From CAWEYO01 sp963813315 (GTDB lineage: Bacteria; Pseudomonadota; Alphaproteobacteria; Rhizobiales; Rhizobiaceae): a stretch of 64,000 bases of DNA. Positions 35,862 through 47,408 of the stretch are shown in pieces; position 1 is the stretch's first letter; the number at the start of each line of letters is the position of its first letter. Where the stretch lies: the NCBI GenBank assembly GCA_963813315.1, contig CAWEYO010000018.1:248001-312000 (forward strand). The letters run 5' to 3'. The translations under genes and the position numbers were made by a program. The notes below the pieces were generated by a model. That model saw only the letters and a list, made by a program, of their open reading frames with translations. It ran no database searches and was not told the origin of the DNA.

Positions 35862-36632
35862 ATGAGGGATGCCGGTCTTTTTCGCCCTGCTCCACGGCTC
35901 AATCCGGCATTGCGACTTGTCTGTTTTCCTTTCGCCGGTGCCGGCGCAGCCGCGTATCGCCTGTGGCCACGACATTTACCGTCTTCGATTGATGTGATCA
36001 CCGTGCATCCGGCGGGGCGGGCGCACCGATTGCGGGAACCGCCTCTCCGCCGCGTCGAGGCTATGGCGAAAGCATACCTCGACGATCTTGAGCCGGTGCT
36101 CGACCGCCCGGTGGCGCTTTTCGGACACAGCCTCGGTGCGATCGTGGCCACCGAATGCGCGCGCATTCTTCAGGCACGAGGCAGTGAACCGATCCATCTG
36201 TTTGTTTCGTCCAGGCCGGCCTTGCGCGCCGAATCGCAAATGATCCACCTTCTGCCCGATCGCGAGTTCATTGCCGCCATGAACCGGCGCTACCAAGGCA
36301 TACCCGCCGAGATATTGAACCATCCGGACCTCCTGGAACTGCTTCTCCCAGCTTTGCGAGCCGATGTCGAAGCGCTGGAGACGTTTCGCTGCAAGCCGGA
36401 GGCGCCGAAGCTCACTTGTCCGACGACGGTGTTCGGCGGTTCGCTGGACCGCGCGGTGTCGGTTGCCGACCTGGAATCCCTGCGCGACGAAGTCGCCGGT
36501 CCGTACCGCATCCGCATGTTCCCTGGCGACCATTTTTACATCGAGCCGCAGCGCGAGAACCTACTGGCAGAGATCCACGGGGCCCTTGCGACGATCTTGA
36601 ACGAGGTGTCAGAGAGGGTGGTTCCGGCATGA
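35862..36632 (+). CDS. Type II thioesterase (GrsT-like)
   Basis: 256 aa from the ATG at 35862 (alternatives at 35829 and 35841). LVCFPFAGAGAAAYRLWPRHLP at residues about 18-39 is the family opening; the nucleophile is in LFGHSLGAIVA, the acid near LDRAVSVADLESLRDE, and the His in MFPGDHFYIEPQ. Such stand-alone hydrolases remove misprimed or stalled acyl groups from carrier proteins of PKS/NRPS lines. Its stop overlaps the ATG of the first PKS (ATGA), so it is coupled to the PKS operon. Confidence 0.92.
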   Translation: MRDAGLFRPAPRLNPALRLVCFPFAGAGAAAYRLWPRHLPSSIDVITVHPAGRAHRLREPPLRRVEAMAKAYLDDLEPVLDRPVALFGHSLGAIVATECARILQARGSEPIHLFVSSRPALRAESQMIHLLPDREFIAAMNRRYQGIPAEILNHPDLLELLLPALRADVEALETFRCKPEAPKLTCPTTVFGGSLDRAVSVADLESLRDEVAGPYRIRMFPGDHFYIEPQRENLLAEIHGALATILNEVSERVVPA

Positions 36633-39600
36633 GTGAAGCGGACACCCGGTCTGTCGCAATAGTCGGAATAGGTTGTCGCCTTCCAGGCGGCGCTGACGAT
36701 CCCGAGCAATTCTGGACCATGCTGTGCGAAGGCAGCCAGGCCATCGGCGATATCCCGGCCGATCGGATCGATTTGCGGCGCTATTACGATGCCGCGCCGC
36801 AGACGCCAGGCAAGACGATCGCTCGCTACGGCGGCTATCTGAAGGACATCGACCAATTCGATCCAGAGTTCTTCGCGATCTCTCCACGGGAGGCCGAGCG
36901 CATCGATCCCCAGCAGCGGCTCTTGCTGGAGACCTCCTGGGAAGCGCTCGAGAACGCCGGGATCAACGCGGCGTCGCTCGTCGGGGGGCGGGTCGGCGTC
37001 TATGTCGGTCAATGGCTTTCGGATTTCGAGCAGCGGCTGTCACTGCGTCCCGACGAGCTCGACTTCGCCATGACGCTCGGCAGCGGCCGTTACGCCGCGT
37101 CCGGCCGTATCGCCTATGTTTTAGGTCTGCGCGGTCCGACGCTCACGCTCGATACCGCGTGCTCTTCCTCGCTTTACGCGGTGCATCTGGCGGTCCAGAG
37201 TCTGAGGTCCGGCGAAACCAGCTTGGCGCTTGCCGGCGGCGCCAACGTCATCCTGGCGCCGCACATTCACATCGCCTACTCGCAAAGCGGCATGATGGCG
37301 CCTGATGGGCGCTGCAAGTTCGGCGACGCGGCCGCGGATGGTTATGTCCGCAGCGAAGGGGCAGCGGTCCTCGTGCTCAAGCGGCTCGATGCCGCTTTGC
37401 AGGACGGAGATCGCATTCACGCGGTGATCCGGGGCTCGGCAGTCAACAATGACGGCGGGTCGAGTGGCTCGATGGGGACGCCCAGCCTGGTGGGACAGAC
37501 CGAGCTTGTGCGCGGCGCGGCCGTCGATGCCGGCGTCGATCCGCGCGAGGTCTCCTATGTCGAAGCGCATGGCACCGGAACGCGCGCTGGCGACGGCGTT
37601 GAGATTGCCGCTCTGGCGGCTGCGCTCGGAGAAGGTCGCACCCAGCCGTTGCTCGTTGGATCCGTCAAGACGAATATCGGCCACACCGAGTCCGTCGCTG
37701 GCGTCGCAGGCGTTATCAAGACCGCGCTCATGGTACGCGAGGGGTTCATTCCGCGGAGTTTGAATCTCGACACTCCGAATCCGGCAATTCCGTGGGACCG
37801 GATTCCGGTCGCCGTTGCACGTGATGCGAAGTCGTGGCCGTCGCAGGCGCGGCGTCTGGCGGGCGTGAGCGGCTTCGGCATTTCCGGCGCAAACGCGCAT
37901 GTGATCGTGGAAGCGCCTCCGCCGCCGGCCAACGCCCCCACGGACACGCCGCTGCCGATCCTGCTGCTCTCGGCCCACAACGAGGCCGCGTTGCGCGCTC
38001 GGGCGGCAGATATCGCTGCGCAGCTCGCTTCGCCCAAGGCTCCCGCGCTCGACGACCTTCTTCGTTTTCAGCGGACCCGTAGCACCGCGCTCGGCAGCCG
38101 TGCCGCTTTCCTCGCCGACGATCCGGCCCGACTGCGCGATGCGCTGATTGCCTTCGCCGACGGTGGTCCGGCCTTTGCCGAGGGCTCGGCGGATCCGCGC
38201 CGGCCTGCCAAGCTCGCGCTGGTGTTCCCCGGTCAGGGCGGCCAGTGGGTGGGCATGGCGCGCTCGCTGCTGGCGTCCGACCCAATCTTCCGCGGCGTTG
38301 TCGAGCGGGCGGACGCGGTCGTCCGTGCGCAAACCGGCCATTCACTACTGGAGCAGATCAGCCTCGACGCAGATGCGGCCGGGTATCTTGGTAACCGCAT
38401 CGATGTGGTGCAGCCCATGCTCGCCGCGCTTTCGATTGCCTACGCCGAATTGCTGCAGGCGAACGGCCTCGAGGTCGACGCCGTCGTCGGGCACAGCATG
38501 GGCGAGGCGGCTGCCGCGCATATGGCGGGCGCGATCTCATTCGAGGACGCACTCAGGATCGTGTGCCGCCGCAGCGCACTGATGCGCGAAAAGAACGGCC
38601 TGGGCGCGATGGCGCTGGTCGATCTTCCCGCGCCCGAAACGGCCGCCGCATTTGCCGGGCAGGAGGCGCATGTTTCGATCGCAGCGACCAACAGTCCGCG
38701 CTCCTGCATCATTTCTGGCGACAAGGACGCGGTGGCCACGCTGGTCGAGCGGTTCAATGTCTCGGGCGTGTTCAGCAAGCTCGTCAAAGTCGACGTCGCC
38801 TCGCACAGCCCGCACATGGAGGAGCCCGCGCGCGAGCTTGGCAGAGCGCTCGCCGGGCTGTCGACGTCGCCAACACGAAAGACCTTTGTCTCCGCGGTGA
38901 TTGGCGACACTGCCGAAGGCGAAAGTCTGGGCGCGGCATACTGGGCACGCAACCTGCGCGAGCCGGTTCGCTTTGCCGATGCGCTCGCGGCACTGGCGCG
39001 TGATGGCGTTAAGGTTTTCGTCGAGCTCGGCCCGCATCCGACACTCGTTCCCTCGATTGAACAGACGCTCGCGGACGCGACGGCAGTGCCATGCGGGCGG
39101 CGAGGTGAAGACGAGACGCAGGCCTTGCTCGGGGTGCTGGCGAGTGCGTGGTGTGCCGGCGCGCGCGTCGAGTGGGGCAGAAACGCCACGCATCCGGCGC
39201 GCGTGATCGAAATGCCTCGCTATCCGTGGCAAAGGCGGCGGCTCTGGGTGGAAACGGCGGAGCTGGCGCGGACCAATCTCGGCGCGGGCGCTGTGCGACG
39301 CGGGCCAGATGAGGAGGCGCGAAACTGGCTGCACCGTCTGGTCTGGCGCGAAGGGTGGCCACGCCGTCCGCTACCGAGCCTTCCACCAGCGTGCAATGGC
39401 TGCTGCTCGGCGACTGCCCGGACCTGGCGGACCGCCTGCGGGAAAGTGGCGCTGAAATCGACGTTGCACCGCTCAGCGAGCTTGAGACACGGCTTGGCGG
39501 GCTTGCGGCAGGCCGGCCTCACAATGTGATAATCGCGGCGCCAGCGGGGAGTGCTGCTCCGTTCCTGCCTGTACGCGCTGCGCAGAGCGTTGCGCGTGGC

Positions 39601-41118
39601 GTAGCGGCGCGACTGTGGTTCGTCACGCGCGGCGCGCAGAGTCCCGTGGGGGTGGCGCGGGTCGATATCGATCACGCCGCGCTCTGGGGTGCTGCGCGAG
39701 TCCTGTCGGACGAGAGGCCAGACCTCTGGGGAGGGCTTTTGGATCTACCGGCGGAACCGGATTTGGACAGCATCGCCCGTGCGGCCACGTTCCTGAAGGT
39801 GCCGGGCGGCGAGGATCAGGCGGCGCTTCGCGACGGCCGAGCATTCCTGCCGCGCATCGCCCCGGCAAGCGACGCGCCCGGCACGGCGCTGCAATGGCGT
39901 GCCGACTGCGCCTACTTGCTGACGGGCGGCTTCGGCGATGTCGGTCTGGCGATCGCGCGCGCCATGATCGAGGAAGGCGCCCGCCGCCTCGTTCTCGTCG
40001 GCCGTACCGGGCTTCCGCCGCGTCGTGACTGGGCCGCGCTGGACCCCAACTCCACGCTCGGCAAGCGTACAGCGGCGGTTCGCGCCCTGGAGGCGATGGG
40101 CGCCGCGATTCACTGCGTTTCGCTCGACACTTCGGACGAGCGGGGCGTTCGGCGGTTCCTCGACGACTATGCAGCCGATGGCTGGCCTCCCATACGCGGG
40201 GTCGTTCATCTTGCGGCTGTGCTGGATCGCCGTTTGATCAGCGAAACCACGACTGCCGACTTCGAAGCGGCGATCGCTTCGAAGTTGCGCAGCGCGGAGG
40301 TGCTCGATCGGCTCCTGCCGGATCTTGATTGCTTTGTGCTGTTTTCGTCTATGAGCACATTCCTGCCGCAGCCTGGCATGGCCGGCTATGTCGCCGCCAA
40401 TGCAGGGCTGGAGGCGCTAGCACTTGATCGGCGTGCGCGGGGCGCTGCAGCGTCGGTCATCGTGTGGGGCCATTGGCACGGGGCGGGCATGATCAGCGGC
40501 GGCACTGGCGAAACGCTCATCGCCGAATTGGCGCAACGTGGCCTGCACGCATTCAAGCCGAAGCAGGGTGCCGCGTTGTTCAGTTGGGCCGCTGGACGCA
40601 CTGAGTCGTGGATTGCTGTCGCACCAATCGATTGGGCCACTTATGCCAAGGCGCGCCTTGGCCGCGGCGAGCCCATGCTGCGCGAGGTCAAGGGCGCGGC
40701 AGAAGGCGGCGGCCTTGCTGAGCGTCTCGGCGCCGCGGAAGGGCCGGAGCGCAGGGCGCTCATCGCGGCCGCGATCGTCGATGCGCTGGCGCGGACCTTG
40801 CAGCTTTCGTCGGGCAAGGTTGATCAGACACGCGAGTTCGGCACGATGGGATTGACATCGCTGCTTGCGATGGAGTTTCGCAACAGGCTGGAGCGGGCGC
40901 TTGGCCGCGCGCTGCCGGCGACGCTGGCGTGGAACTATCCAACAGTGCGCGCGCTCGCGGACCATCTCGCTGGTGATGCGGGCGCGTCGACAGTTTCGGC
41001 CACAGTCACGCCGATCCCCTCGATCCAACTTAGCACACGGCTTGGTGCCGTCGCCGAAATGTCGGACGCCGATGCGCTCGTCGCGTTGCGCGCACGCCGT
41101 CGAAGGGGGGCCTCATGA
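36629..41118 (+). CDS. Type I PKS module 1: KS-AT-KR-ACP (one frameshift)
   Basis: About 1495 aa when repaired. KS (36650-37920; TLDTACSSSLY with Cys about residue 178, EAHGTGT, NIGHTE), AT (38214-39150; FPGQGGQWVG, GHSMGE, and VASH at the substrate-selecting motif), KR (39890-40480; TGGFGDVGLA and GYVAAN with catalytic Tyr), ACP (40770-40980; MGLTSLLAMEF). No DH or ER, so it leaves a beta-hydroxyl. The frame breaks at 39353-39355, where GGG should be GGGG (WREG-VATPSATEP). The protein has only 8 residues before the KS, no docking coil, which suits the first PKS subunit. VASH differs from the malonyl HAFH of later modules, so a different unit is possible. ATGA overlaps on both ends. Confidence 0.92.
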
Positions 41119-44100
41119 GCGCTCGCGTTTCCCTCGCTGACTTCTCGGCCGTCAAGCTGGCCCTGATGGCCCAAGAGGCGCGCGCTCAGACGGCACAGGT
41201 CTTGCGCGCGGACCCCGTTGCCATCGTCGGCATGGCATGCCGCACGCCTGGTGGCTGCGACACGCCGGACGCCTTCTGGCGGCTGCTCGCCGCGGGCGTC
41301 GATGCCACGAGCGATATTCCGGCCGATCGCTTCGATACCGCGCCGTGGCGCGACCCGGACCCGGCTGCTGCCGGCAAGATGCAGGCGACGCGCGGCGGCT
41401 TCCTGACGCAGATAGACTCCTTCGACGCGGACTATTTCGGCATTCTTCCGCGTGAGGCCGAACAGATGGATCCCCAGCAGCGCATAGCGCTGGAAACGGC
41501 GATCGAGGCGATCGACGACGCCGGCGCCTTGCCATCGGAACTGCGCGGCACCCGTGCCGGCGTTTTCATGGCTTGCTATCACAGCGACTACGCGCGCCTG
41601 GTGCTCGACAATCCGGCAGATTTCGACACGCGCACGCTGACGGGTTCGGTGCATGGCGTCGTTGCCAACCGGATCTCGCACTTCCTCGATTTGCGCGGCC
41701 CGAGCCTTACGCTCGACACCGGCTGCTCATCCTCGCTGGTGGCAGTCCATCTCGCCTGCCAGAGCCTGCGTCTCGGCGAAAGCGACTTCGTCCTCGCCGG
41801 CGGCGTGTCGGTAATGGTTACACCGGAACTCTTCGTCGCAATGACGAAGGTAGGCTTCATGGCGCCGGACGGCCGCTGCAAAACGTTCGACGCACGCGCC
41901 GATGGCTTCGGCCGCGGCGAAGGCTGCGGCATCGTGGCTCTCAAGCGTCTCAGCGATGCGATCGCGGACGGTGACCGCATTCATGCCGTCATCCGCGGCT
42001 CCGCCGTCAATCAGGATGGCCGCTCGACCGTTCTCACGGCGCCGAACGGCCAAGCCCAGAAAGCGATGATCAGCGAGGCGCTGGAGACTGCGGCGGTGGG
42101 ACCCGAACGCATCTCGTTTGTCGAAGCGCATGGCACCGGCACTTCCCTCGGCGATCCGATCGAGATGGAGGCAATTGCCGATACGCTCGGGCGTGTGGCG
42201 GCCGGCGGCGCCCTGCTTTGTCGGCTCTGCAAAGGCAAATATCGGCCATCTAGAAGCGGCGGCCGGCGTAGTAGGCCTGATCAAGGCGGCGCTTGTCCTG
42301 CGCCATCAGACTGTGCCGCCGCAGCCAGGCTTCGGTGTGCTCAGCCCGCACATCTCGCTCGATGGGACACGGCTGCAGGTTCCAACCGTGCCGATGCCGC
42401 TCGCAGGCGCTGACGCACCGAAATGTGCGGCGGTGAGCTCTTTCGGGATCGGCGGCACCAACGCCCACGTCGTTTTGGAAGAGGCGCCCGCGTTACCGTC
42501 ATCGGATGCACAGGAAGGCGCAGTCTGGACCCTGCCGCTATCGGCCAAAACGTCCGAGGGACTGGCGGCGCTCGGCCATGCCTGGCTCGACCTGCTGGAT
42601 GATGCACACGGCGCGCCGATCGAGGATCTCTGCTTTACCGCCGCGCAGCGGCGAACGCAACTACCCGGTGCGCATCGCCGTGGCGGGGAGGAGCAAGGCT
42701 GCGCTGCGCGAGCGGCTGTCCGCAGCGTTGGAGAAAGACCTATCCACCGCGATTGCGTCCGCCGCGCATAGGCTTCGTGTTCAGCGGCCAAGGCCCGCAA
42801 TGGTGGGCGATGGGGCGCGAACTGCAGCAAACCGAACCAACATTCCGCGCCGCGATGCAAGCTTGCGACGCAGCAATCCTGCCGTTCGCCGGCTGGTCGG
42901 TGGTCGACGAACTGGCCAAGCCCGAAGCCCAATCGCGCATGGCTGAAACAGCGATAGCCCAACCGGCGCTGTTTGCAATTCAGACCAGCCTTGCGGCGCT
43001 CTGGGCCAGTTGGAGCATCCGCCCCGCGGCATTGACAGGCCACAGCGTGGGCGAGATCGCGGCACTGCATGCTGCGGGCGTACTATCGCTGTCGGAAGCA
43101 GCGCGCGTCGTGGTAAAGCGCGGTCTGATCATGCAGGCTGCGACGGGCAGGGGACGGATGGCTGCCGTCTCGCTGTCGCAGGCCGATGCGAGCGCAGTCG
43201 CTGAACGCCATCGCGGTTGCCTTGATGTCGCCGCGTTGAACGGACCGCGCTCGGCGGTACTGTCAGGCACGCGTAGCGCGCTCGAGGCGGCGGTCGCCGA
43301 GCTTCGGGCGCAAGGCATCGAGGTGCGCGACCTGCAAATCGACTATGCGTTCCACTCGGCCCAAATGACGGATTTGGCGCAAGAGTTCGCGCGCGACCTT
43401 GGCGAAATCTCGCGCAACGCGGCAGCAACGCCGGTGTTTTCCACCCTTACGGGCGGCACCTTGGCCGGCGATGAGGTCGACGGAGCTTATCTCGCCCGTG
43501 CGATACGCTCGCCCGTGCGTTTCGCGGATGCGATCGCCGCGATGGCCGCGGCCGGCGTCGATGTATTTGTCGAGATTGGCCCTCATCCGGTGCTTGCGGC
43601 CGCGATCGCGGAGACGCTGGAGGACCATCCGCCGCGGTCCATCGTCGCCTCGCTTCGCCGCGGACGCGACGAAAGCGAGACGATGCGGTCTTCGCTTGCT
43701 GCGCTATATTCCGCCGGCGCCGATCCCGACTGGGAGGCCGTGCAGCCCGGGGTCGGTCGGGTAACGAGCCTGCCCGTCTATCCCTGGCGGCGGCGGCGCT
43801 TCTGGATCTCAAGCAAAAGCGCGCCACCTGCAGCGGCGTCCTGGGTTGGGGCGCCTCTTGTCGTCGCTGGCACGGACAGGATTGTCGCGCCAGTCCATCC
43901 GCATACGATCAAGAGTTGGGTGGAGGATCACCGCATCTTCGACCAAACTGTCGTTCCGGGAACGGCAATCATGCAGGTCCTCGCCGCTGCAGGTGCCGCC
44001 ATGTCGCACGCTGCTATTGCGATTGTGGACGTCGTCATTCACGCACCGCTCATATTCCACTCCGAGGACGACCGCTGGCAAGTCGTCGGCACGAAAGAGG

Positions 44101-47100
44101 GTGACAACCTTGCGCTCGGTTTTTACGCCGAAGTCGAAGGCGAATGGCGCCGTATCGCCGAAGCGCGCACTGCAGCGGTGCGCGAGCAGCACGCGCCGCT
44201 GCCGCTCTCTGGCGGCGAATGGGCTCATCCGTCCGCCTTCTATGAAAGGCTGGCAGGTATCGGCATCGCCTTTGGCTCGAACTTCCGGACGCTTGGTTCC
44301 ACTTCATGCATTGGCGACGAAGCCAAAGGTTTTGCAGCGCTTCCGCATCATCTATCCGCCGATCCTTCCCCGCATCCGGCGCTGCTCGATGCGGGCCTGC
44401 AGCTGGCGATGCTGGCGAGCGGCTGCGAGGGTGCTTTCCTGCCGATCGGGGCCGACCGCGTTACGCTTGATGGCACGCCACACCGGTCGGTGCATCTGCG
44501 CGCGTCGATTACGTCGCGATCGGGCGCGGCATTCGCTGCCGATATCTTCGCCGAGACCGAGGACGGCCGGTTTGTCGCAGCGATTGAGGGCGTGCGGTTC
44601 GTCAAAGCCGATGCGAGCCGGTTCTCTGCGGGTGCCGCCCCGGAGGATCTCTATGCGATCGAGTGGGCGCCGGCCGCCGGCGCTCCGTCGGCATTGCCGG
44701 AAACGGCATGGATCGTGCTTGAAGACTTAGGCGGCATCGGCGGTGCATTTGCTGCAACGATCGAGGCCGAGGGCGGGCGCGCCCTTCGGCTTGCCCCCGG
44801 CGCACCCGTGTATCTTCCACCCGAAATGGCCAATGCGGCCCTGGTTTGCTTCTGGCCTCTCGACCAACTTCAGGACGGCGACGACAGCTCAACTTATGGC
44901 GCCATGCTGGCGCTCATTCGCGCCTACGCCAATGCAGGCCCGCGCACCTTCGTGCTCGTGGTCAGCGGAACCGCGGACGAGCCGTCTCGGCTTGGCCGGC
45001 CAGGCCGGCAGCGCGCGGCAGGCATGGCCGCGCTCGCACAAATCGCCGCGCTCGAACATCCGGATCTGCGTTTGCGGATCATTGACATTGATCCGTTGGC
45101 GAGCCCGGAACAGCAGGTCGCGTCGCTTCTGAATGCGCTCCATTCACCGAGGGAGCCGTTGCTGGCGGTGCGCGGCGAAGAAGTCCGTGCACCGCGCCTG
45201 CGCCGTATCCTGCGCCAAAAGGCGGGGCCGGCGCACGTCGTCCAGGGTGGTGAGGGTTTGGACGGCGTTACGCTGCAATCCTTCTTGCCGCCGCAACCTG
45301 GGCCAGGGCAACTACAGGTGAGGGTGCGCGCAACCGGTGTCAATTTCCGCGACACGCTGGTTGCGTTGGGCGTATACCCAGGCGCGCCGGTCGCGTTTGG
45401 CGGTGAGTGTGCCGGCCTCGTCGAGGCGGTAGGTCCCGGCGTAGTCGGCTTTGCGCGCGGAGAACGTGTTGTCGCTCTCGCACAGGGGTCGATGGCGACC
45501 CACGCGCTGGTGCGAGCTGATCTCGCGCGACGATTGCCCGACGGCGTCCGTTTCGATGTTGCCGCCGCGTTGCCGGTCGCTTCCGTCACCGCGCATATTT
45601 CCTTGCGGTATCTTGCCAATCTCAAGGCCGGCGAGCGTGTGTTAATCCACGCGGCAACCGGTGGTGTCGGGCTTGCCGCCGTCGCGCTGGCACGCCGCAT
45701 CGGCGCGGAGGTGTTCGCCACTGCAGGATCGCATGAAAAACGAGCCTTCCTGCAGAGGATGGGCGTCACGCACGTTTTCAACTCGCGCTCGACGGACTTC
45801 GCCGAACAGATACGCGCTGTGACTCAAGGCGAGGGTGTGCGAGTCGCGCTCAACTCGCTCACCGGCCGCTTCGTCGGCGCGACACTGCGAGCGCTGGCGC
45901 AGGACGGCGTGTTGCTTGAGCTAGGAAAGCGCGAAATCTGGACAGCGCAGGAAGTTGCCGTAACGCGGCCGGACGTGCGCTACCATGTGTTTGACGCAGG
46001 CGTGATGGCGGAGGCGGAGCCTGCCCTGTTCCAGATCGCTTTGCAGGATGCATTCGATGCGCTGACCCAGCGCGAAATGCCTCTTCCTCCAGTCGAAACG
46101 CATCCTATGTCGGACGCTGCCGCCGTTCTGCGACGCATGGCCAATGCACGCCATATCGGAAAGCTTGTTCTGACCGTCGATGCCAACGCGGGTGACACCA
46201 TCCCGATCCGCGCAGACGGAGACTATCTAATCACGGGCGGATTCGGCGGGGTGGGCCTTCAGGCGGCGGCATGGCTGGTCCGTCGCGGGGCGCGACGTAT
46301 CACTCTGATTGGCCGCAGCGCGCCTACTCCGCAGGCTCGTGCCGCGATAGCCGGTCTGGAAAATGCCGGCGCACAGATACGGACGATGCAGTTAGATATT
46401 TCGGACGCCGCACGATTGGCAGCGCTCGTGAGCGGGATCCGCGATTCGCTGCGGGGCGTCTTCCACGCTGCGGGCATTCCGGCGAACGGGCTCGTGTTCA
46501 ATCTCGACACTGAAGCCATCGGCGCATCGCGACGCGGAAAGATCGAGGGCGCGCGTGTCCTGCGTAACGAGACACGTTTCGCGCCGCTCGACTTCGTCGT
46601 GCTGTGCTCGTCGGCGGGGGGTCTCTTCGGCGGGCAAGGGCAAGGCGCCTATGCCGCCGCCAATGCGGAACTCGAAGCCCTTGCGCAGGAATGGCGCGGT
46701 GACGGCGTGAACGTTGTCAGCGTCGCCTGGGGCCCATGGGCGGAGGGCGGCATGTTCGTAGACGCTGCCCAGGGAGCGCAAGCGGCCTGGCGCGCTCGCG
46801 GCCTCAATCCAATGAGCGCCGAGCGTGCGTTCGCAGCACTCGACCGTCTCCTCGCCAAAGGGGAAGGGCACGCAATAATCGCCGACGTTGATTGGGATCG
46901 TGTGTTCGCGCAAACGGATCGGCAGGATGCTGATCGGCTGCTGTTTGCGGAAATGAGAACGCGCGTGGCGCGCGCGCCGGCAGCGTCGGCCTCGGCGCCC
47001 AGACTGGAACTCGCTGAGTTGCGAAAGTTGCCATCCGGTCTGCACCGTTCCGAGTTGGTCAAGCTTCTCGCCAGGTGTGTGTGGACCTTGCTGGAATTGC

Positions 47101-47408
47101 CGGAAGATACCGCACTGTCGCCCGCGACCGCATTGAAGGATGTCGGCTTGGATTCTCTGCTGGCCGTCGAACTGAGGAACAAGCTCGCCCGTCTTGGCGG
47201 CATGCCTCTCCCAGCGACGCTCGCCTTTGATCACCCGACGCTCGATGCATTGGCCGATCACCTTGCAGGTGTCTGGGATTTTGCGTCCGTCTCCGCACCG
47301 ACCGCGATCGTTGGCACCGAGGCGTCGATCGACGACATCAGCGATGACGAGGCCGAGGCCCTTCTGGCGGCTGAACTTCAATTGCTCTCCGCTGCGAGGC
47401 CGACATGA
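41115..47408 (+). CDS. Type I PKS module 2: KS-AT-DH-ER-KR-ACP (frameshifts near start)
   Basis: About 2095 aa when repaired. KS (41210-42480; active site LDTGCSSSLV, Gly for the usual Ala before Cys; EAHGTGTSLGDP; NIGHLEAAAG), AT (42760-43740; FSGQGPQWWAMG, GHSVGE, YAFH: malonyl type), DH (43880-44620; VEDHRIFDQTVVPG with Asp for the usual Gly, and HPALLDAGLQ), ER (45260-46170; VNFRDTLVALG, HAATGGVGLAAVALA), KR (46220-46770; TGGFGGVGLQ, GAYAAAN), ACP (47060-47270; VGLDSLLAVEL). A complete reducing module giving a saturated unit. Three single-base indels at 42217, 42664 and near 42745; after 42753 the frame is clean for 4.6 kb. N-terminal 34 residues form a short docking segment; C-terminus DISDDEAEALLAAELQLL is a typical PKS tail. 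Confidence 0.92.

Noticed and set aside
35587..35865. 92-codon frame starting MAFRDEAW as a real small gene
   Set aside because: Only the duplicated leader part has a counterpart; the remainder has no domain and the substitutions show no third-position bias.
37121..38341. Long minus-strand open frames inside the PKS genes (for example 37121-38341, 46392-47381, 62217-63707)
   Set aside because: GC-rich coding DNA commonly gives such shadows; translations are Arg/Ala-rich without motifs, and the + strand carries intact KS, AT, KR and MT motifs.
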